DNA from: Flavobacterium gawalongense
GTDB taxonomy: Bacteria; Bacteroidota; Bacteroidia; Flavobacteriales; Flavobacteriaceae
NCBI RefSeq assembly: GCF_007097265.1
Contig: NZ_VJZP01000001.1
Span: 248,001-312,000 of the forward strand
Direction of reading: 5' to 3'
Length of the DNA: 64,000 nt
Shown: positions 24,944-35,622 of the stretch, one piece after another
Layout of the letters: each line of letters begins with the position of its first letter
How positions within the stretch are numbered: position 1 is the first letter of the stretch
Program-made: the position numbers and the translations under genes
Notes under the pieces: model-generated
Seen by the model: only the letters and a program-made list of their open reading frames with translations
The model's database searches: none
What the model was told of the DNA's origin: nothing

Positions 24944-24982
24944 CAAAAAAAGCCACTCACTTTACGTGAATGGCTTTTTTTT
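24944..24982 (-). terminator. Intrinsic terminator of eno
   Basis: 10-bp stem AGCCACTCAC (24951-24960) / GTGAATGGCT (24966-24975) with one G-T pair, flanked by A- and T-runs on both sides, 17 bp after the eno stop. Confidence 0.85.
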
Positions 24983-24998
24983 AAAAATTATTATGAAA

Positions 24999-26309
<1,311 letters not shown>

Positions 26310-26317
26310 TTAAAATA

Positions 26318-26325
26318 CAAATATA
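26318..26325 (-). promoter_or_regulatory. -7 promoter box of eno
   Basis: TATATTTG on the minus strand, 26 nt before the ATG at 26291; no TTTG at the -33 position. Confidence 0.5.
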
Positions 26326-26691
26326 TTCTATCTTTTGTAATCATTTAATGAAAATAATGAATGTTATTAACGAAAACGTTATAATTTTTTCACAAACAAA
26401 ACATTTAAGCTATTTTAAGAATTTATTTTTACATTATTTGTTATTTTTTACGATTCCCTTACCATCAAAACAAACCAATTGGCAGCATTTTATCCTAAAC
26501 TTAATCCTGCTAATTTTAAACTAAAACCAATTAATTAAGACTAACAAATCAATCAAAAACAACCTCATTATCAATAATATAAAGTAACTTTATATTCATT
26601 TTTTTAATCATAAAAACACCCTTTATTTCGTATCTTTCTTAATTGAAAATTTTTACTATTCAAGCTATAAATAAAAAAAAATAAAAACGCG
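26326..26691. other. AT-rich divergent spacer between eno and the esterase-like gene
   Basis: No coding frame and no strong hairpin or repeat is seen. TATCTTTC at about 26629-26636 is one base off the -7 consensus and is the best, weak, candidate promoter for the rightward gene. Confidence 0.4.
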
Positions 26692-28029
26692 ATGGACCCT
26701 TTAAAAAACCGTAACAATTTAAATAATTCTAGTGAAATTGTAGCATTATTGAACAAAACGTCTTCTCCATTGGAAAATACAGCAGATTTAGATCCATTAA
26801 TCGATTATATCGGAGACGCAAAATATGTCCTTTTGGGCGAAGCCTCACATGGAACACATGAATATTATACTTGGAGAGCTAAAATTACACAACGACTGAT
26901 AAAGGAAAAAGGCTTCTCTTTTGTAGGAGTCGAAGGCGACTGGCCAGATTGCTACCGTTTGAATCGGTATGCAAAAGGATATTTAAATTCCGGAAAAGAC
27001 ATCTTTAGTGTCATGAATGAATTTAAAAGATGGCCAACGTGGATGTGGGCTAATTGGGAAACTGCAGCATTCATCGATTGGCTGAAGGTTTATAACGAAG
27101 ATTTATCCCCTGATAAGAGAATAGGATTTTATGGTTTAGATGTATACAGCTTCAGAGAATCAATGAATTCCATTATTCAATATTTAGAAAAAAATGATCC
27201 CAAAGCACTGGCAGTTGCAAAAACAGCCATGAAATGCTTCGAGCCTTACGGCAAAGACGAAGGCCAAACGTACGCCAGAGCCTCTTCATACGTACCGGAA
27301 CTATGTGAAAAAGAAATCCTGCACATGCTGACGGAAATAATAAAAAATATTCCCAACTACAATCATGATCCAGAAAATGTTTTGAGTACCGAACAAAATG
27401 CATTCATTGCCAGAAATGCTGAAAAATATTATCGCGCCATGATAAAAAGAGGTTCAGCCTCCTGGAATATTCGGGACGAGCACATGGTTTCCACTATAGA
27501 GCGGCTTATGAAATTCCACGGAAAGGAAGCGAAAATAATAGTCTGGGAACACAATACGCACATTGGCGACGCACGTGCTACAGAAATGGCGTCCGAGGGT
27601 ATGGTAAATGTGGGGCAGTTAGTAAGAGAGCAACATTTGAGTGATGGAGTAGTTGCGGTAGGATTTGGTTCATACAAAGGAAGTGTGGTTGCCGGAAGAG
27701 AATGGGGCGATTCCATGCGAAAAATAAAAGTTCCGGAAGCAGTCGTGGGAAGTTGGGAACATGCTTTTCATCTTGCAGGTAACGGAAAAAATAAATTAGT
27801 ATTAATGAATAAAATAAAGGACGAAAAATGTCTTTCTACCTATATAGGACATCGGGCCATTGGGGTAGTTTATAATCCAGAGCATGAAAGATTCGGAAAT
27901 TACGTTCCTACACTACTACCAAAAAGATATGATGCTTTCATATTTCTTGACGAAACAAACGCATTACATCCCATACACATCCAACCGGATGGGAACCAAA
28001 TCCCTGAAACTTATCCTTTTGGTATGTAA
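26692..28029 (+). CDS. Erythromycin-esterase-family protein
   Basis: 445 residues, one erythromycin-esterase/succinoglycan-biosynthesis-like domain. Recognisable parts are LLGEASHGTHEYYTWRAKIT (the conserved GExxHG with catalytic His), VGVEGDWPDCYRLNRY, FYGLDVYSFRESM, EHNTHIGDARATEM and VAVGFGSYKGSVVAGREWG. The family includes macrolide esterases but most chromosomal members have no proven link to resistance; they are hydrolases of unknown substrate. No signal peptide is visible, so it is probably cytoplasmic. It is the only rightward gene between 21.5 and 47 kb. Confidence 0.85.
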   Translation: MDPLKNRNNLNNSSEIVALLNKTSSPLENTADLDPLIDYIGDAKYVLLGEASHGTHEYYTWRAKITQRLIKEKGFSFVGVEGDWPDCYRLNRYAKGYLNSGKDIFSVMNEFKRWPTWMWANWETAAFIDWLKVYNEDLSPDKRIGFYGLDVYSFRESMNSIIQYLEKNDPKALAVAKTAMKCFEPYGKDEGQTYARASSYVPELCEKEILHMLTEIIKNIPNYNHDPENVLSTEQNAFIARNAEKYYRAMIKRGSASWNIRDEHMVSTIERLMKFHGKEAKIIVWEHNTHIGDARATEMASEGMVNVGQLVREQHLSDGVVAVGFGSYKGSVVAGREWGDSMRKIKVPEAVVGSWEHAFHLAGNGKNKLVLMNKIKDEKCLSTYIGHRAIGVVYNPEHERFGNYVPTLLPKRYDAFIFLDETNALHPIHIQPDGNQIPETYPFGM

Positions 28030-28045
28030 GTTTGTATTGCTTTAT

Positions 28046-28080
28046 AAAAAAAGGGCTTGACTTAATTAAAAGTCAAACCC
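28046..28080. terminator. Intrinsic terminator between the esterase-like gene and carA
   Basis: Stem GGGCTTGAC (28053-28061) / GTCAAACCC (28072-28080), one G-T pair, with a T-run on the minus strand. It serves carA; for the rightward esterase gene it has no T-run but may still pause. Confidence 0.75.
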
Positions 28081-28128
28081 TACTATTTTAAATTTTCGTG
28101 CCATATTAGATGATATCTAGCAGCATTC

Positions 28129-29229
28129 TTAACTTTTTATATTTTCTATAAACTGATCAAATAAATAGGAAGCATCATGTGGTCCCGGACTTGCCTCAGG
28201 ATGGTATTGCACTGAGAAACAATTTTTGTTTTTCATTCGCATTCCTGCAACAGTACCATCATTAAGATGAAGATGTGTAATTTCTAAATCAGGATGATTT
28301 TCCAACTCTTCTTTATTTACAGCAAAACCGTGATTTTGAGAAGTGATTTCTCCTTTTCCAGTAATGATGTTTTTTACAGGATGGTTTATTCCTCTGTGAC
28401 CGTTAAACATTTTATAAGTCGAAATTCCGTTAGCCAAACCAATTACTTGGTGTCCAAGACAGATTCCGAATAATGGATTGTTGTTTTCAAGAATTTCTTT
28501 TGCTACTTGAATAGCACCGGAAAGAGGCTCAGGATCACCAGGTCCATTAGATAAAAAATACCCATCTGGATTAAATGCCGCTAAATCTTGGTAAGAAGAA
28601 TCAAAAGGAAACACTTTGATATAGCAATCTCTTTTGGCAAGGTTACGAAGAATATTCATTTTAATTCCTAAGTCAAGAGCGGAAATCTTATACGTTGCAT
28701 TCTCATCACCAAAAAAGTAAGGTTCAGCAGTAGAAACCTTAGAAGCTAACTCTAGTCCTTTCATATCCGGCACTTTTTCCAGTAAAGCTTTCAGTTCTTC
28801 AATTGGTGTTTCATCTGTACAAATTACAGCATTCATAGCACCGTTGTCACGTATATAGCTCACCAAAGCACGCGTATCTACATCTGAAATGCAGATAAGA
28901 TTTTGTTTAATAAAATAGTCTTCCAAACTTTCTGAAGCATCTTCGCGAGAGTAATTGAAGCTAAAGTTTTTACAAACCAAACCTGAAATTTTAATGCTAT
29001 CCGATTCAATTTCTTTCTCATTTACCCCATAATTTCCAATATGAGCATTGGTGGCTACCATTAACTGTCCAAAATAAGATGGATCCGTGAATATTTCCTG
29101 ATACCCTGTCATTCCTGTGTTAAAACAAACTTCCCCAAAAGTGGTTCCACTGATTCCAATAGATTTACCATGGAATATAGTTCCGTCACTTAATAGAAGA
29201 ATTGCTTTTTGTCGTGTTGTATATTTCAT
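28129..29229 (-). CDS. carA: Carbamoyl-phosphate synthase small (glutaminase) subunit
   Basis: 366 residues. The N-terminal CPSase small domain starts AILLLSDGTIFHGKSIG with GEVCFNTGMTGYQEIFTDPSY; the C-terminal class I glutamine amidotransferase has the nucleophile in FGICLGHQVIGLA and the His-Glu pair in FSVQYHPEASPGPHD. It releases ammonia from glutamine for the large subunit, which is not in the window. The product feeds arginine and pyrimidine synthesis. It follows the ribosomal cluster but behind a terminator and with its own promoter box. Confidence 0.96.
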   Translation of the reverse strand: MKYTTRQKAILLLSDGTIFHGKSIGISGTTFGEVCFNTGMTGYQEIFTDPSYFGQLMVATNAHIGNYGVNEKEIESDSIKISGLVCKNFSFNYSREDASESLEDYFIKQNLICISDVDTRALVSYIRDNGAMNAVICTDETPIEELKALLEKVPDMKGLELASKVSTAEPYFFGDENATYKISALDLGIKMNILRNLAKRDCYIKVFPFDSSYQDLAAFNPDGYFLSNGPGDPEPLSGAIQVAKEILENNNPLFGICLGHQVIGLANGISTYKMFNGHRGINHPVKNIITGKGEITSQNHGFAVNKEELENHPDLEITHLHLNDGTVAGMRMKNKNCFSVQYHPEASPGPHDASYLFDQFIENIKS

Positions 29230-29305
29230 TCGTTGATTTCTATTATTTTTTTAATGGTCTCATGTAACTCGAATAAACTCGTTTCATGTGTAGTTAAATA
29301 TTGTG

Positions 29306-29313
29306 CAAATTTA
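29306..29313 (-). promoter_or_regulatory. Promoter of carA
   Basis: TAAATTTG on the minus strand with ATTG 20 bp upstream (29334-29337), close to the Bacteroidetes TTTG-N19-21-TAnnTTTG pattern. The leader to the ATG at 29229 would be about 70 nt. Confidence 0.55.
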
Positions 29314-29450
29314 ATTCTTTAAAGTAATGGATGCAATCTTTTTAAAATTTATATTTTAAAACAATCCTCCTACAAATATCAAAAGAAATAGGAGTCTAAA
29401 TCCTGGATTCTATTTTCGAAAGACTTCTTATGAAAAACAATCGTTCTAAG

Positions 29451-29594
29451 TAGCCCTGATTACTTCACTTAGCCTCTATTTTTCATAGGAGTTCAGTGAA
29501 CTTCGTTTGAAGCGGTATCCTTTTCTTGTCCTTCTGACGAAGGAAGAATGGCATGAAAAGATATAGCGAAAAGCAGGTGAAAAGTTCCTTTAAA
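29451..29594 (+). ncRNA. Structured repeat (candidate RNA), copy 3
   Basis: Begins TAGCCCTGAT, then after an insertion of about 50 bp containing GTTCAGTGAAC continues AGCGGTATCCTTTT, a hairpin region with CCTTC-TGAC-GAAGG, AAAAGATATAGCG, AAAAGCAGG and AGTTCC. The framework equals copies 1 and 2; the variable part is the hairpin and the insertion. It lies between carA and rplQ, on the strand opposite to both. Confidence 0.5.
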
Positions 29595-29632
29595 TGTATA
29601 ATGTTGTGCTCCTCAAATTAAAAAAAATCAAA

Positions 29633-29664
29633 AAAAAAGGATAAACTAGTACTAGCTTATCCTT
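29633..29664 (-). terminator. Intrinsic terminator of the ribosomal supercluster
   Basis: 13-bp stem AAGGATAAACTAG (29637-29649) / CTAGCTTATCCTT (29652-29664), nearly perfect, followed by eight T on the minus strand, shortly after the rplQ stop. Confidence 0.85.
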
Positions 29665-29691
29665 GATTTTATTGAATGATTATTTTCATAA

Positions 29692-30204
29692 CTATTCAGC
29701 AGTCTCTGTAGTTGTTTCAGTTTGCTTCGCCTGTTCGCTAGCGCTCGAGTCAGCAGCTGGAGCTTCAGTAGCTTCATCTTTCTTAGCTTTACCACCACGA
29801 CGGCTTTTTGCTTTTTTAACTTCTTTTTTACCACCATTGTAAAGTTCATTGAAATCTACTAATTCGATCATTGCCATATCAGCATTATCTCCTAAACGAT
29901 TTCCAACTTTAATGATACGAGTGTATCCACCTGGACGGTCTCCTACTTTAGCAGCTACGTCTCTGAACAAGTCAGTTACCGCATATTTGCTACGTAAGTA
30001 TCCAAAAACGATACGACGATTGTGAGTTGTATCAGCTTTAGATTTTGTTATTAAAGGCTCAACGAATTGTTTAAGCGCTTTTGCTTTAGCAACAGTAGTG
30101 TTAATACGTTTGTGCTCAATAAGAGAACAAGCCATATTAGCTAACATAGATTTTCTATGTGCAGTCTGTCTGCTTAAGTGATTGAATTTTTTTCCGTGTC
30201 TCAT
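29692..30204 (-). CDS. rplQ: Ribosomal protein L17
   Basis: 170 residues. The L17 core is readable from [20 protein letters not shown] to the conserved [21 protein letters not shown] and AMIELVDFN. It continues into a lysine-rich then acidic, low-complexity tail ([13 protein letters not shown], then a Glu/Thr/Ala-rich end), about 50 residues longer than in E. coli; such tails are common in Bacteroidetes L17. Last gene of the alpha unit, separated from rpoA by a GC-rich hairpin. Confidence 0.96.
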   Translation of the reverse strand: MRHGKKFNHLSRQTAHRKSMLANMACSLIEHKRINTTVAKAKALKQFVEPLITKSKADTTHNRRIVFGYLRSKYAVTDLFRDVAAKVGDRPGGYTRIIKVGNRLGDNADMAMIELVDFNELYNGGKKEVKKAKSRRGGKAKKDEATEAPAADSSASEQAKQTETTTETAE

Positions 30205-30218
30205 TGCTTTATGAAATG

Positions 30219-30238
30219 TAATCCGCCAAGGCGGATTA
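30219..30238. repeat. GC-rich 20-bp palindrome between rpoA and rplQ
   Basis: TAATCCGCC / GGCGGATTA (30219-30227 / 30230-30238) is a perfect 9-bp stem around AA, in an AT-rich spacer of 36 bp. It could be a small inserted palindrome or a partial attenuator between rpoA and rplQ. Confidence 0.6.
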
Positions 30239-30240
30239 GA

Positions 30241-31233
30241 TTATTCTTTATCTAGTTTGTATTTTGCTAAATCCATACCGAAGTTTAAATTTTTAACTGC
30301 AACAAGCTCATCAAGTTCAGTTAAAGATTTTTTACCAAAATTACGGAATTTCATTAGGTCATTTTTATTGAACGATACTAAGTCACCAAGTGTATCAACT
30401 TCAGCCGCTTTCAAACAATTTAATGCTCTTACAGAAAGATCCATATCAACAAGCTTAGTTTTAAGCAATTGTCTCATATGTAATGACTCTTCATCATACG
30501 ATTCTGTTTGTGCAATTTCGTCAGCCTCGAGTGTAATTCTTTCGTCAGAGAATAACATGAAATGGTGAATTAAAACTTTTGCAGCTTCAGTAAGGGCATC
30601 TTTTGGATTGATAGAACCATCAGTTTTTATTTCAAAAACTAATTTTTCATAATCTGTTTTTTGCTCTACACGGAAGTTTTCAATCGCATATTTTACATTT
30701 TTTACCGGAGTAAAAATTGAATCTGTAAAAATAGTTCCAATTGCAGCATTCTGTTTTTTGTTCTCTTCAGCAGGAACATATCCTCTACCTTTTTCGATTG
30801 TTAAATCGAAATTAAGTTTGATCTTACTGTCTAAATTACAAATAACCAGTTCTGGATTCAAAACTTGGAAACCTGAAATAAATTTTTGAAAATCACCAGC
30901 TGTTAATTGATCTTTACCTGAAACAGAAATAGTAACTGATTCATTATCTATATCTTCAATTTGACGTTTGAAACGTACTTGTTTAAGATTAAGAATAATT
31001 TCGGTAACGTCTTCAACAACTCCTGAAATAGTAGAAAACTCATGATCTACACCTTCAATGCGAACAGATGTAATTGCATAACCTTCTAATGCTGAAAGCA
31101 AAACTCTTCTAAGTGCATTACCAACGGTCAATCCGTATCCTGGTTCTAAAGGTCTAAATTCAAATTTACCTTCAAAATCGGTTGAATCGATCATGATAAC
31201 TTTATCGGGCTTCTGAAAATTAAATATTGCCAT
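30241..31233 (-). CDS. rpoA: RNA polymerase alpha subunit
   Basis: 330 residues. The N-terminal assembly domain has [20 protein letters not shown] and [15 protein letters not shown]; the C-terminal DNA-binding domain has [20 protein letters not shown] and [16 protein letters not shown] with its helix-hairpin-helix. Both domains are complete. Located between rpsD and rplQ as in most bacterial alpha operons. Confidence 0.97.
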   Translation of the reverse strand: MAIFNFQKPDKVIMIDSTDFEGKFEFRPLEPGYGLTVGNALRRVLLSALEGYAITSVRIEGVDHEFSTISGVVEDVTEIILNLKQVRFKRQIEDIDNESVTISVSGKDQLTAGDFQKFISGFQVLNPELVICNLDSKIKLNFDLTIEKGRGYVPAEENKKQNAAIGTIFTDSIFTPVKNVKYAIENFRVEQKTDYEKLVFEIKTDGSINPKDALTEAAKVLIHHFMLFSDERITLEADEIAQTESYDEESLHMRQLLKTKLVDMDLSVRALNCLKAAEVDTLGDLVSFNKNDLMKFRNFGKKSLTELDELVAVKNLNFGMDLAKYKLDKE

Positions 31234-31254
31234 AAATTTCGACTAAGTCAATTA

Positions 31255-31860
31255 TTATTTGTTGTACAACTCTACGATTAATTGTTCTTTAATGTTTTCT
31301 GGAATTTGAAGTCTAGCTGGTACAGAAACGAAAGTACCTTCTTTGATATCATTATTCCAAGTAATCCATTCATAAACATGACTTGAATTAGATAAAGAAC
31401 GTTCGATAGCTTCTAAAGATTTAGATTTTTCACGAACAGCAACTTTATCACCAGGTTTAAGGTGGTAAGAAGGAATATTAACCACTTCACCGTTTACGGT
31501 TACATGTCTGTGAGAAACGATTTGACGCGCACCTCTTCTAGAAGGAGCAATACCCATTCTAAAAACAACGTTATCTAATCTTGCTTCACACAATTGTAAT
31601 AATACTTCACCAGTAACTCCTTTAGTAGCTGATGCTTTTTCGAATAAATTTCTGAATTGTTTTTCTAATATTCCGTAAGAATATTTAGCTTTTTGCTTTT
31701 CCATTAACTGGACAGCATATTCAGATTTTTTTCCTCTTTTTTTAGCCATCCCGTGTTGTCCAGGTGGGTAATTTCTTTTTTCGAAAGCTTTATCGTCTCC
31801 GAAAATTGCTTCGCCAAATTTACGAGCGATTTTGGTTTTTGGACCAGTATATCTTGCCAT
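31255..31860 (-). CDS. rpsD: Ribosomal protein S4
   Basis: 201 residues. [20 protein letters not shown] at the start and the S4 RNA-binding domain [20 protein letters not shown] with [18 protein letters not shown] mark it clearly. The N-terminal zinc-binding cysteines of some S4 proteins are absent, as in the C-minus form. S4 nucleates the 30S body and in several bacteria represses its own operon; here a strong hairpin sits in the 92-bp gap directly upstream (31861-31952). Confidence 0.97.
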   Translation of the reverse strand: MARYTGPKTKIARKFGEAIFGDDKAFEKRNYPPGQHGMAKKRGKKSEYAVQLMEKQKAKYSYGILEKQFRNLFEKASATKGVTGEVLLQLCEARLDNVVFRMGIAPSRRGARQIVSHRHVTVNGEVVNIPSYHLKPGDKVAVREKSKSLEAIERSLSNSSHVYEWITWNNDIKEGTFVSVPARLQIPENIKEQLIVELYNK

Positions 31861-31952
31861 TTTAAAAAATTTAAGGTAGAGATTATGAATTCAGGTCGTA
31901 TCCTCCGATAATCTATATTCTACCTATGTTATACTATATAATATTTTGAGTA
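31861..31952 (-). promoter_or_regulatory. Structured leader in front of rpsD (candidate autoregulatory site)
   Basis: On the minus strand GGTAGA-ATATA-GATTAT pairs with ATAATC-TCTACC (31919-31924 with 31875-31880, and 31908-31913 with 31881-31886): 12 bp with a one-sided 5-nt bulge and a 21-nt loop containing GGAGGATACGACC. The gap is larger than the 7-13 bp typical around it. An S4-binding repressor site is an inference from its position only. Confidence 0.5.
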
Positions 31953-32336
31953 TTAAACTCTACGTCTTTTAGGAGGACGACATCCATTGTGAGGCATTGG
32001 AGTAACATCGATAATCTCAGTCACTTCAATTCCACCGTTATGCAAAGAACGGATCGCAGACTCACGTCCGTTTCCTGGTCCTTTAACATAAACCTTTACT
32101 TTTTTAAGTCCAGCTTCAAGAGCTACTTTACTACAATCTTCTGCTGCCATTTGGGCTGCGTATGGAGTGTTCTTTTTAGAACCTCTAAAACCCATTTTAC
32201 CAGCTGAAGACCAAGAAATAACTTCACCTTTTTTGTTTGTCAAAGAAATGATGATATTGTTAAAAGTAGCAGAAATATGAGCTTCTCCCGTTGATTCAAC
32301 GATAACTTTACGTTTTTTTGCAGTTGCTTTAGCCAT
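31953..32336 (-). CDS. rpsK: Ribosomal protein S11
   Basis: 127 residues; [55 protein letters not shown] and the C-terminal [15 protein letters not shown] are the conserved parts. It forms the 30S platform next to the mRNA exit. Follows rpsM by 8 bp, as in the usual alpha operon order. Confidence 0.97.
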   Translation of the reverse strand: MAKATAKKRKVIVESTGEAHISATFNNIIISLTNKKGEVISWSSAGKMGFRGSKKNTPYAAQMAAEDCSKVALEAGLKKVKVYVKGPGNGRESAIRSLHNGGIEVTEIIDVTPMPHNGCRPPKRRRV

Positions 32337-32344
32337 ATTACTTA

Positions 32345-32719
32345 TTATTTAGTTGCTTTTTTCTTGTTGGCAACAGTTTTTCTCTTACCTTTTCTTGTTC
32401 TAGAGTTGTTTTTAGTTCTTTGTCCTCTTAATGGAAGACCAGATCTATGACGGATACCTCTATAACATCCAATATCCATTAAACGTTTGATGTTTAAAGA
32501 AACTTCAGAACGCAATTCTCCTTCAATTTTGAAAGTTGATACTGCTTCACGAATTGCTCCGATCTCATCATCATTCCAGTCTTGAACTTTTTTATCTTGG
32601 CTAACTTGAGCTTTTTCTAAAATCTCAATAGCTCTACTTCTTCCTAATCCGAAGATATAGGTAAGTGCTATAACACCTCTCTTATTTTTTGGGATATCTA
32701 CCCCTGCTATTCTTGCCAT
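32345..32719 (-). CDS. rpsM: Ribosomal protein S13
   Basis: 124 residues; [20 protein letters not shown], the helix-hairpin-helix [34 protein letters not shown] and the basic tail are diagnostic. It contacts the P-site tRNA and the B1 intersubunit bridges. The rpmJ stop lies 2 bp upstream of its ATG, so the two genes are surely cotranscribed. Confidence 0.97.
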   Translation of the reverse strand: MARIAGVDIPKNKRGVIALTYIFGLGRSRAIEILEKAQVSQDKKVQDWNDDEIGAIREAVSTFKIEGELRSEVSLNIKRLMDIGCYRGIRHRSGLPLRGQRTKNNSRTRKGKRKTVANKKKATK

Positions 32720-32721
32720 AA

Positions 32722-32838
32722 CTATCCTTGTCTTTGTTTAAATCTAGGATTCTTTTTGTTTATTACGTACAATCTCCCTTTTCTTCGCACAATTTTGCAC
32801 TCGGGACTTCTCTTTTTTACTGAAGCTCTAACTTTCAT
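32722..32838 (-). CDS. rpmJ: Ribosomal protein L36, cysteine-poor (zinc-independent) form
   Basis: A 38-residue frame from ATG at 32838 to TAG at 32722-32724, short enough to be missed by length filters. It reads [20 protein letters not shown] and ends [12 protein letters not shown]. Zinc-binding L36 has CxxC, a third Cys and a His; here only one Cys (residue 14) remains and the positions of the third Cys and the His are Asn and Phe, so it is the zinc-free form. It lies between infA and rpsM, the conserved place. Confidence 0.95.
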   Translation of the reverse strand: MKVRASVKKRSPECKIVRRKGRLYVINKKNPRFKQRQG

Positions 32839-32850
32839 TTTGAATATCCT

Positions 32851-33066
32851 TTAATATCTATAAGTAATTCTTGCTTTTGACAAATCGTAAGGGCTCATTT
32901 CTAGTTTCACTTTATCACCAGGTAATAATTTGATGTAATGCATACGCATTTTTCCAGATATATGTGCGATTACAATATGTCCATTTTCTAACTCTACACG
33001 AAACATTGCATTTGATAATGCTTCAATGATCGAACCGTCTTGTTCTATTGCTGATTGTTTTGCCAT
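32851..33066 (-). CDS. infA: Translation initiation factor IF-1
   Basis: 71 residues, a single OB fold: [65 protein letters not shown]-1 binds the 30S A site during initiation. It lies 3 bp after secY and 12 bp before rpmJ, as in many spc operons. Confidence 0.97.
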   Translation of the reverse strand: MAKQSAIEQDGSIIEALSNAMFRVELENGHIVIAHISGKMRMHYIKLLPGDKVKLEMSPYDLSKARITYRY

Positions 33067-33069
33067 AAA

Positions 33070-34416
33070 TTAAGCTACTGCTTTTCTATTTTTACCAGTC
33101 TTCATTAAACCATCATAATGTCTGTTTAACAAATATGAATTGATTTGCTGCATCGTGTCTATGGCAACTCCAACCATAATAATTAATGAGGTACCTCCAA
33201 AAAACATTGCCCAAGATTGTTGAACATCCATAACGCTTACAACAATTGCTGGGAACACAGCGATTAAAGCAAGAAATAAAGATCCTGGGAAAGTTATCAA
33301 AGACATCACTTTGTCAAGATAATCAGAAGTTTCAACTCCAGGTCTAACACCAGGAATAAAACCACCGCTTCTTTTTAAATCATCAGACATTTTGTTTGTA
33401 GGAACGGTAATGGCGGTATAAAAGAAAGTAAACACAATTATTAAAGTTGCGAAAACTAAATTATACCAAAAACCGAACATATTACTAAAAGCGCCAACAA
33501 TTGATTGTGATGCATCTGATTTTGACAACCCTGCCACAGCAGCAGGTATAAACATAATTGCCTGAGCAAATATAATAGGCATAACCCCTGAAGCGTTAAG
33601 CTTTAATGGAATCCATTGTCTATTACCACCCATAACATCTTGTTCATAATCACCTGAAGATGTACGACGAGCATACTGAACAGGTATTTTGCGGACTGCC
33701 ATTACTAATAATACACAAGCTATAATAACCAATAACCAGATAATAACTTCGATAACCAATAACATCGGCCCACCATTATTATTAGTCACACGGGTAGTAA
33801 ATTCTTGAATAAAAGCTTGTGGAAATCGAGCTAAAATACCAACCATAATCAACAATGAAATACCGTTTCCGATTCCTTTGTCAGTGATTTTTTCTCCTAA
33901 CCACATGGCAAAAATTGTACCTGTAACCAAAATAATTACTGAAGAAAATAAGAATTCAAAAGAATTAAATCCCAATAAAAACGCATTACTAGGTAATGTT
34001 CTATAAAGATTATAGATATAAGTTGGTCCTTGAACTAAAGTAATACCTATTGTTAACCAACGAGTAATTTGATTAATCTTTTTTCTACCACTTTCTCCAT
34101 CACTTTGAAGTTTCTGCAAATAAGGTATTGCAATTCCCATTAACTGAACAACGATTGATGCAGAAATGTAAGGCATAATACCCAAAGCAAAAACTGAAGC
34201 TTGAGAAAATGCACCTCCGGTAAACATGTCAAGAATAGAACCGATTCCATCCTTAGTCTGGCCGGCTAAATTCCCTAATTGTGTTGCATCAATACCAGGA
34301 AGAGTTACTTGAGCTCCAAAACGATATACTAAAAGCAACCCTAAAGTGATTAGAATTCTATTTTTCAGTTCCTCAATTTTCCAAACATTACTTAATGATT
34401 CAATAAATTTCTTCAT
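33070..34416 (-). CDS. secY: Preprotein translocase subunit SecY
   Basis: 448 residues with ten membrane segments. LPGIDATQLGNL, the plug region GGAFSQASVFALGIMPYISASIV, YARRTSSGDYEQDVMGGNRQ-like cytoplasmic loop and SGGFIPGVRPGVETSDYLD are SecY hallmarks. It forms the protein-conducting channel in the inner membrane. It follows rplO by 13 bp and is the only membrane protein of the ribosomal cluster. Confidence 0.97.
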   Translation of the reverse strand: MKKFIESLSNVWKIEELKNRILITLGLLLVYRFGAQVTLPGIDATQLGNLAGQTKDGIGSILDMFTGGAFSQASVFALGIMPYISASIVVQLMGIAIPYLQKLQSDGESGRKKINQITRWLTIGITLVQGPTYIYNLYRTLPSNAFLLGFNSFEFLFSSVIILVTGTIFAMWLGEKITDKGIGNGISLLIMVGILARFPQAFIQEFTTRVTNNNGGPMLLVIEVIIWLLVIIACVLLVMAVRKIPVQYARRTSSGDYEQDVMGGNRQWIPLKLNASGVMPIIFAQAIMFIPAAVAGLSKSDASQSIVGAFSNMFGFWYNLVFATLIIVFTFFYTAITVPTNKMSDDLKRSGGFIPGVRPGVETSDYLDKVMSLITFPGSLFLALIAVFPAIVVSVMDVQQSWAMFFGGTSLIIMVGVAIDTMQQINSYLLNRHYDGLMKTGKNRKAVA

Positions 34417-34429
34417 CTTAATAGAAAAA

Positions 34430-34882
34430 TTATATTGTTACAGCTTCTCCACCAGCAGCTTCAATAGCAGCTTTTGCAGTAGCAGTAAATTTGTGAGCGG
34501 TTACCTTTAATTTTGCTGTCAACTCTCCTCTTCCTAAAATCTTAACGATTTCGTTTTTAGTAGCCAAACGGTTAGCAACGTATACTGTCATATCAACAGC
34601 ATCAGTTACCACACCATTGTCTACCAACAATTGAAGCGTATCAAGGTTTACACCTTCGTATTCTTTACGATTGATGTTTGTAAAACCAAACTTAGGCACA
34701 CGTCTTTGAAGTGGCATTTGACCACCTTCAAAACCAATCTTTTTAGAATAACCAGAACGAGATTTTGCTCCTTTGTGACCTCTTGCAGAAGTACCACCTT
34801 TTCCAGAACCTTCTCCTCTACCTAATCTTTTATTTTGATTGTGTGTAGAACCTTCAGCAGGTTGTAAGTTACTTAAATTCAT
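34430..34882 (-). CDS. rplO: Ribosomal protein L15
   Basis: 150 residues; the glycine-rich N-terminus NKRLGRGEGSGKGGTSARGH with KSRSGYSKKIGFEGGQMPLQ and RRVPKFGFTNINRKEYEGVN is diagnostic, and the globular C-terminus has KILGRGELTAKLKVTAHKFT. A late-assembly 50S protein. Lies between rpmD and secY. Confidence 0.97.
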   Translation of the reverse strand: MNLSNLQPAEGSTHNQNKRLGRGEGSGKGGTSARGHKGAKSRSGYSKKIGFEGGQMPLQRRVPKFGFTNINRKEYEGVNLDTLQLLVDNGVVTDAVDMTVYVANRLATKNEIVKILGRGELTAKLKVTAHKFTATAKAAIEAAGGEAVTI

Positions 34883-34893
34883 AACAGTATTTG

Positions 34894-35076
34894 TTATTTA
34901 GTTTCTTCAACAGAAACTAAGTGTTTAACTTTATTTATCATCCCAAGGATTGTAGGGTTTGAATCATGCTCTACAACTTGTCCCATTTTACGTAGACCTA
35001 AAGCTTCTAATCCTCTCTTTTGAGTAAGAGGACAGTTGATTTTGCTTCTAACTTGTTTTACTAATAATTTAGCCAT
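34894..35076 (-). CDS. rpmD: Ribosomal protein L30
   Basis: 60 residues; [40 protein letters not shown] and [16 protein letters not shown] cover the whole L30 fold. Many bacteria have lost L30; here it is present between rpsE and rplO in the normal place. Confidence 0.96.
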   Translation of the reverse strand: MAKLLVKQVRSKINCPLTQKRGLEALGLRKMGQVVEHDSNPTILGMINKVKHLVSVEETK

Positions 35077-35088
35077 AATTTCCTTGAA

Positions 35089-35616
35089 TTAACCTTTAAA
35101 AACTTTTTCTAAAGAAACGCCTCTTTGTTTCGCAACAGTATAAGCACTTCTCATTTGCAATAAAGCATCAAAAGTTGCCTTAACTACGTTGTGAGGATTT
35201 GATGATCCTTGTGATTTAGATAATACATCATGAATTCCTACTGATTCAAGAACTGAACGAACAGCTCCACCAGCAATAACTCCTGTACCATGAGACGCAG
35301 GAATTAAGAAAACACGTGCACCACCAAATTTACCTTTTTGTTCGTGAGGAACCGATTGACCATTCAAAGGAATTTTTACTAAATTTTTCTTAGCATCTTC
35401 TACTGCTTTCGCAATTGCTTCAGAAACGTCTTTAGATTTTCCTAATCCGTGTCCAACCACTCCATTTTCATCACCTACAACTACAATAGCAGAAAAACCA
35501 AAAGCTCTACCACCCTTTGTAACCTTAGTAACACGATTCACACTTACCAAACGATCTTTTAATTCAAGACCACTTGGTTTTACTAACTCTACATTCTTGT
35601 ATTTACTATTAGACAT
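35089..35616 (-). CDS. rpsE: Ribosomal protein S5
   Basis: 175 residues; the N-terminal double-stranded RNA-binding domain [20 protein letters not shown] with [20 protein letters not shown] and the C-terminal [20 protein letters not shown] are conserved. S5 takes part in decoding accuracy; the loop VTKGGRAF is wild-type-like as far as can be read. Follows rplR by 6 bp. Confidence 0.97.
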   Translation of the reverse strand: MSNSKYKNVELVKPSGLELKDRLVSVNRVTKVTKGGRAFGFSAIVVVGDENGVVGHGLGKSKDVSEAIAKAVEDAKKNLVKIPLNGQSVPHEQKGKFGGARVFLIPASHGTGVIAGGAVRSVLESVGIHDVLSKSQGSSNPHNVVKATFDALLQMRSAYTVAKQRGVSLEKVFKG

Positions 35617-35622
35617 ACTATA

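Larger units (their letters stand above)
29230..29632. other. Spacer between carA and the ribosomal cluster
   Basis: Holds the carA promoter box and structured repeat copy 3; an inverted pair TTATGAAAAA / TTTTTCATAG flanks part of the repeat. No coding frame is supported. Confidence 0.5.

Noticed and set aside
26692-28029. Macrolide resistance determinant
   Set aside because: Chromosomal erythromycin-esterase-like genes are common in Flavobacteria and the sequence alone does not show macrolide hydrolysis.
29652-29849. Lysine- and leucine-rich open frame over rplQ
   Set aside because: It is an out-of-frame reading of the low-complexity L17 tail.
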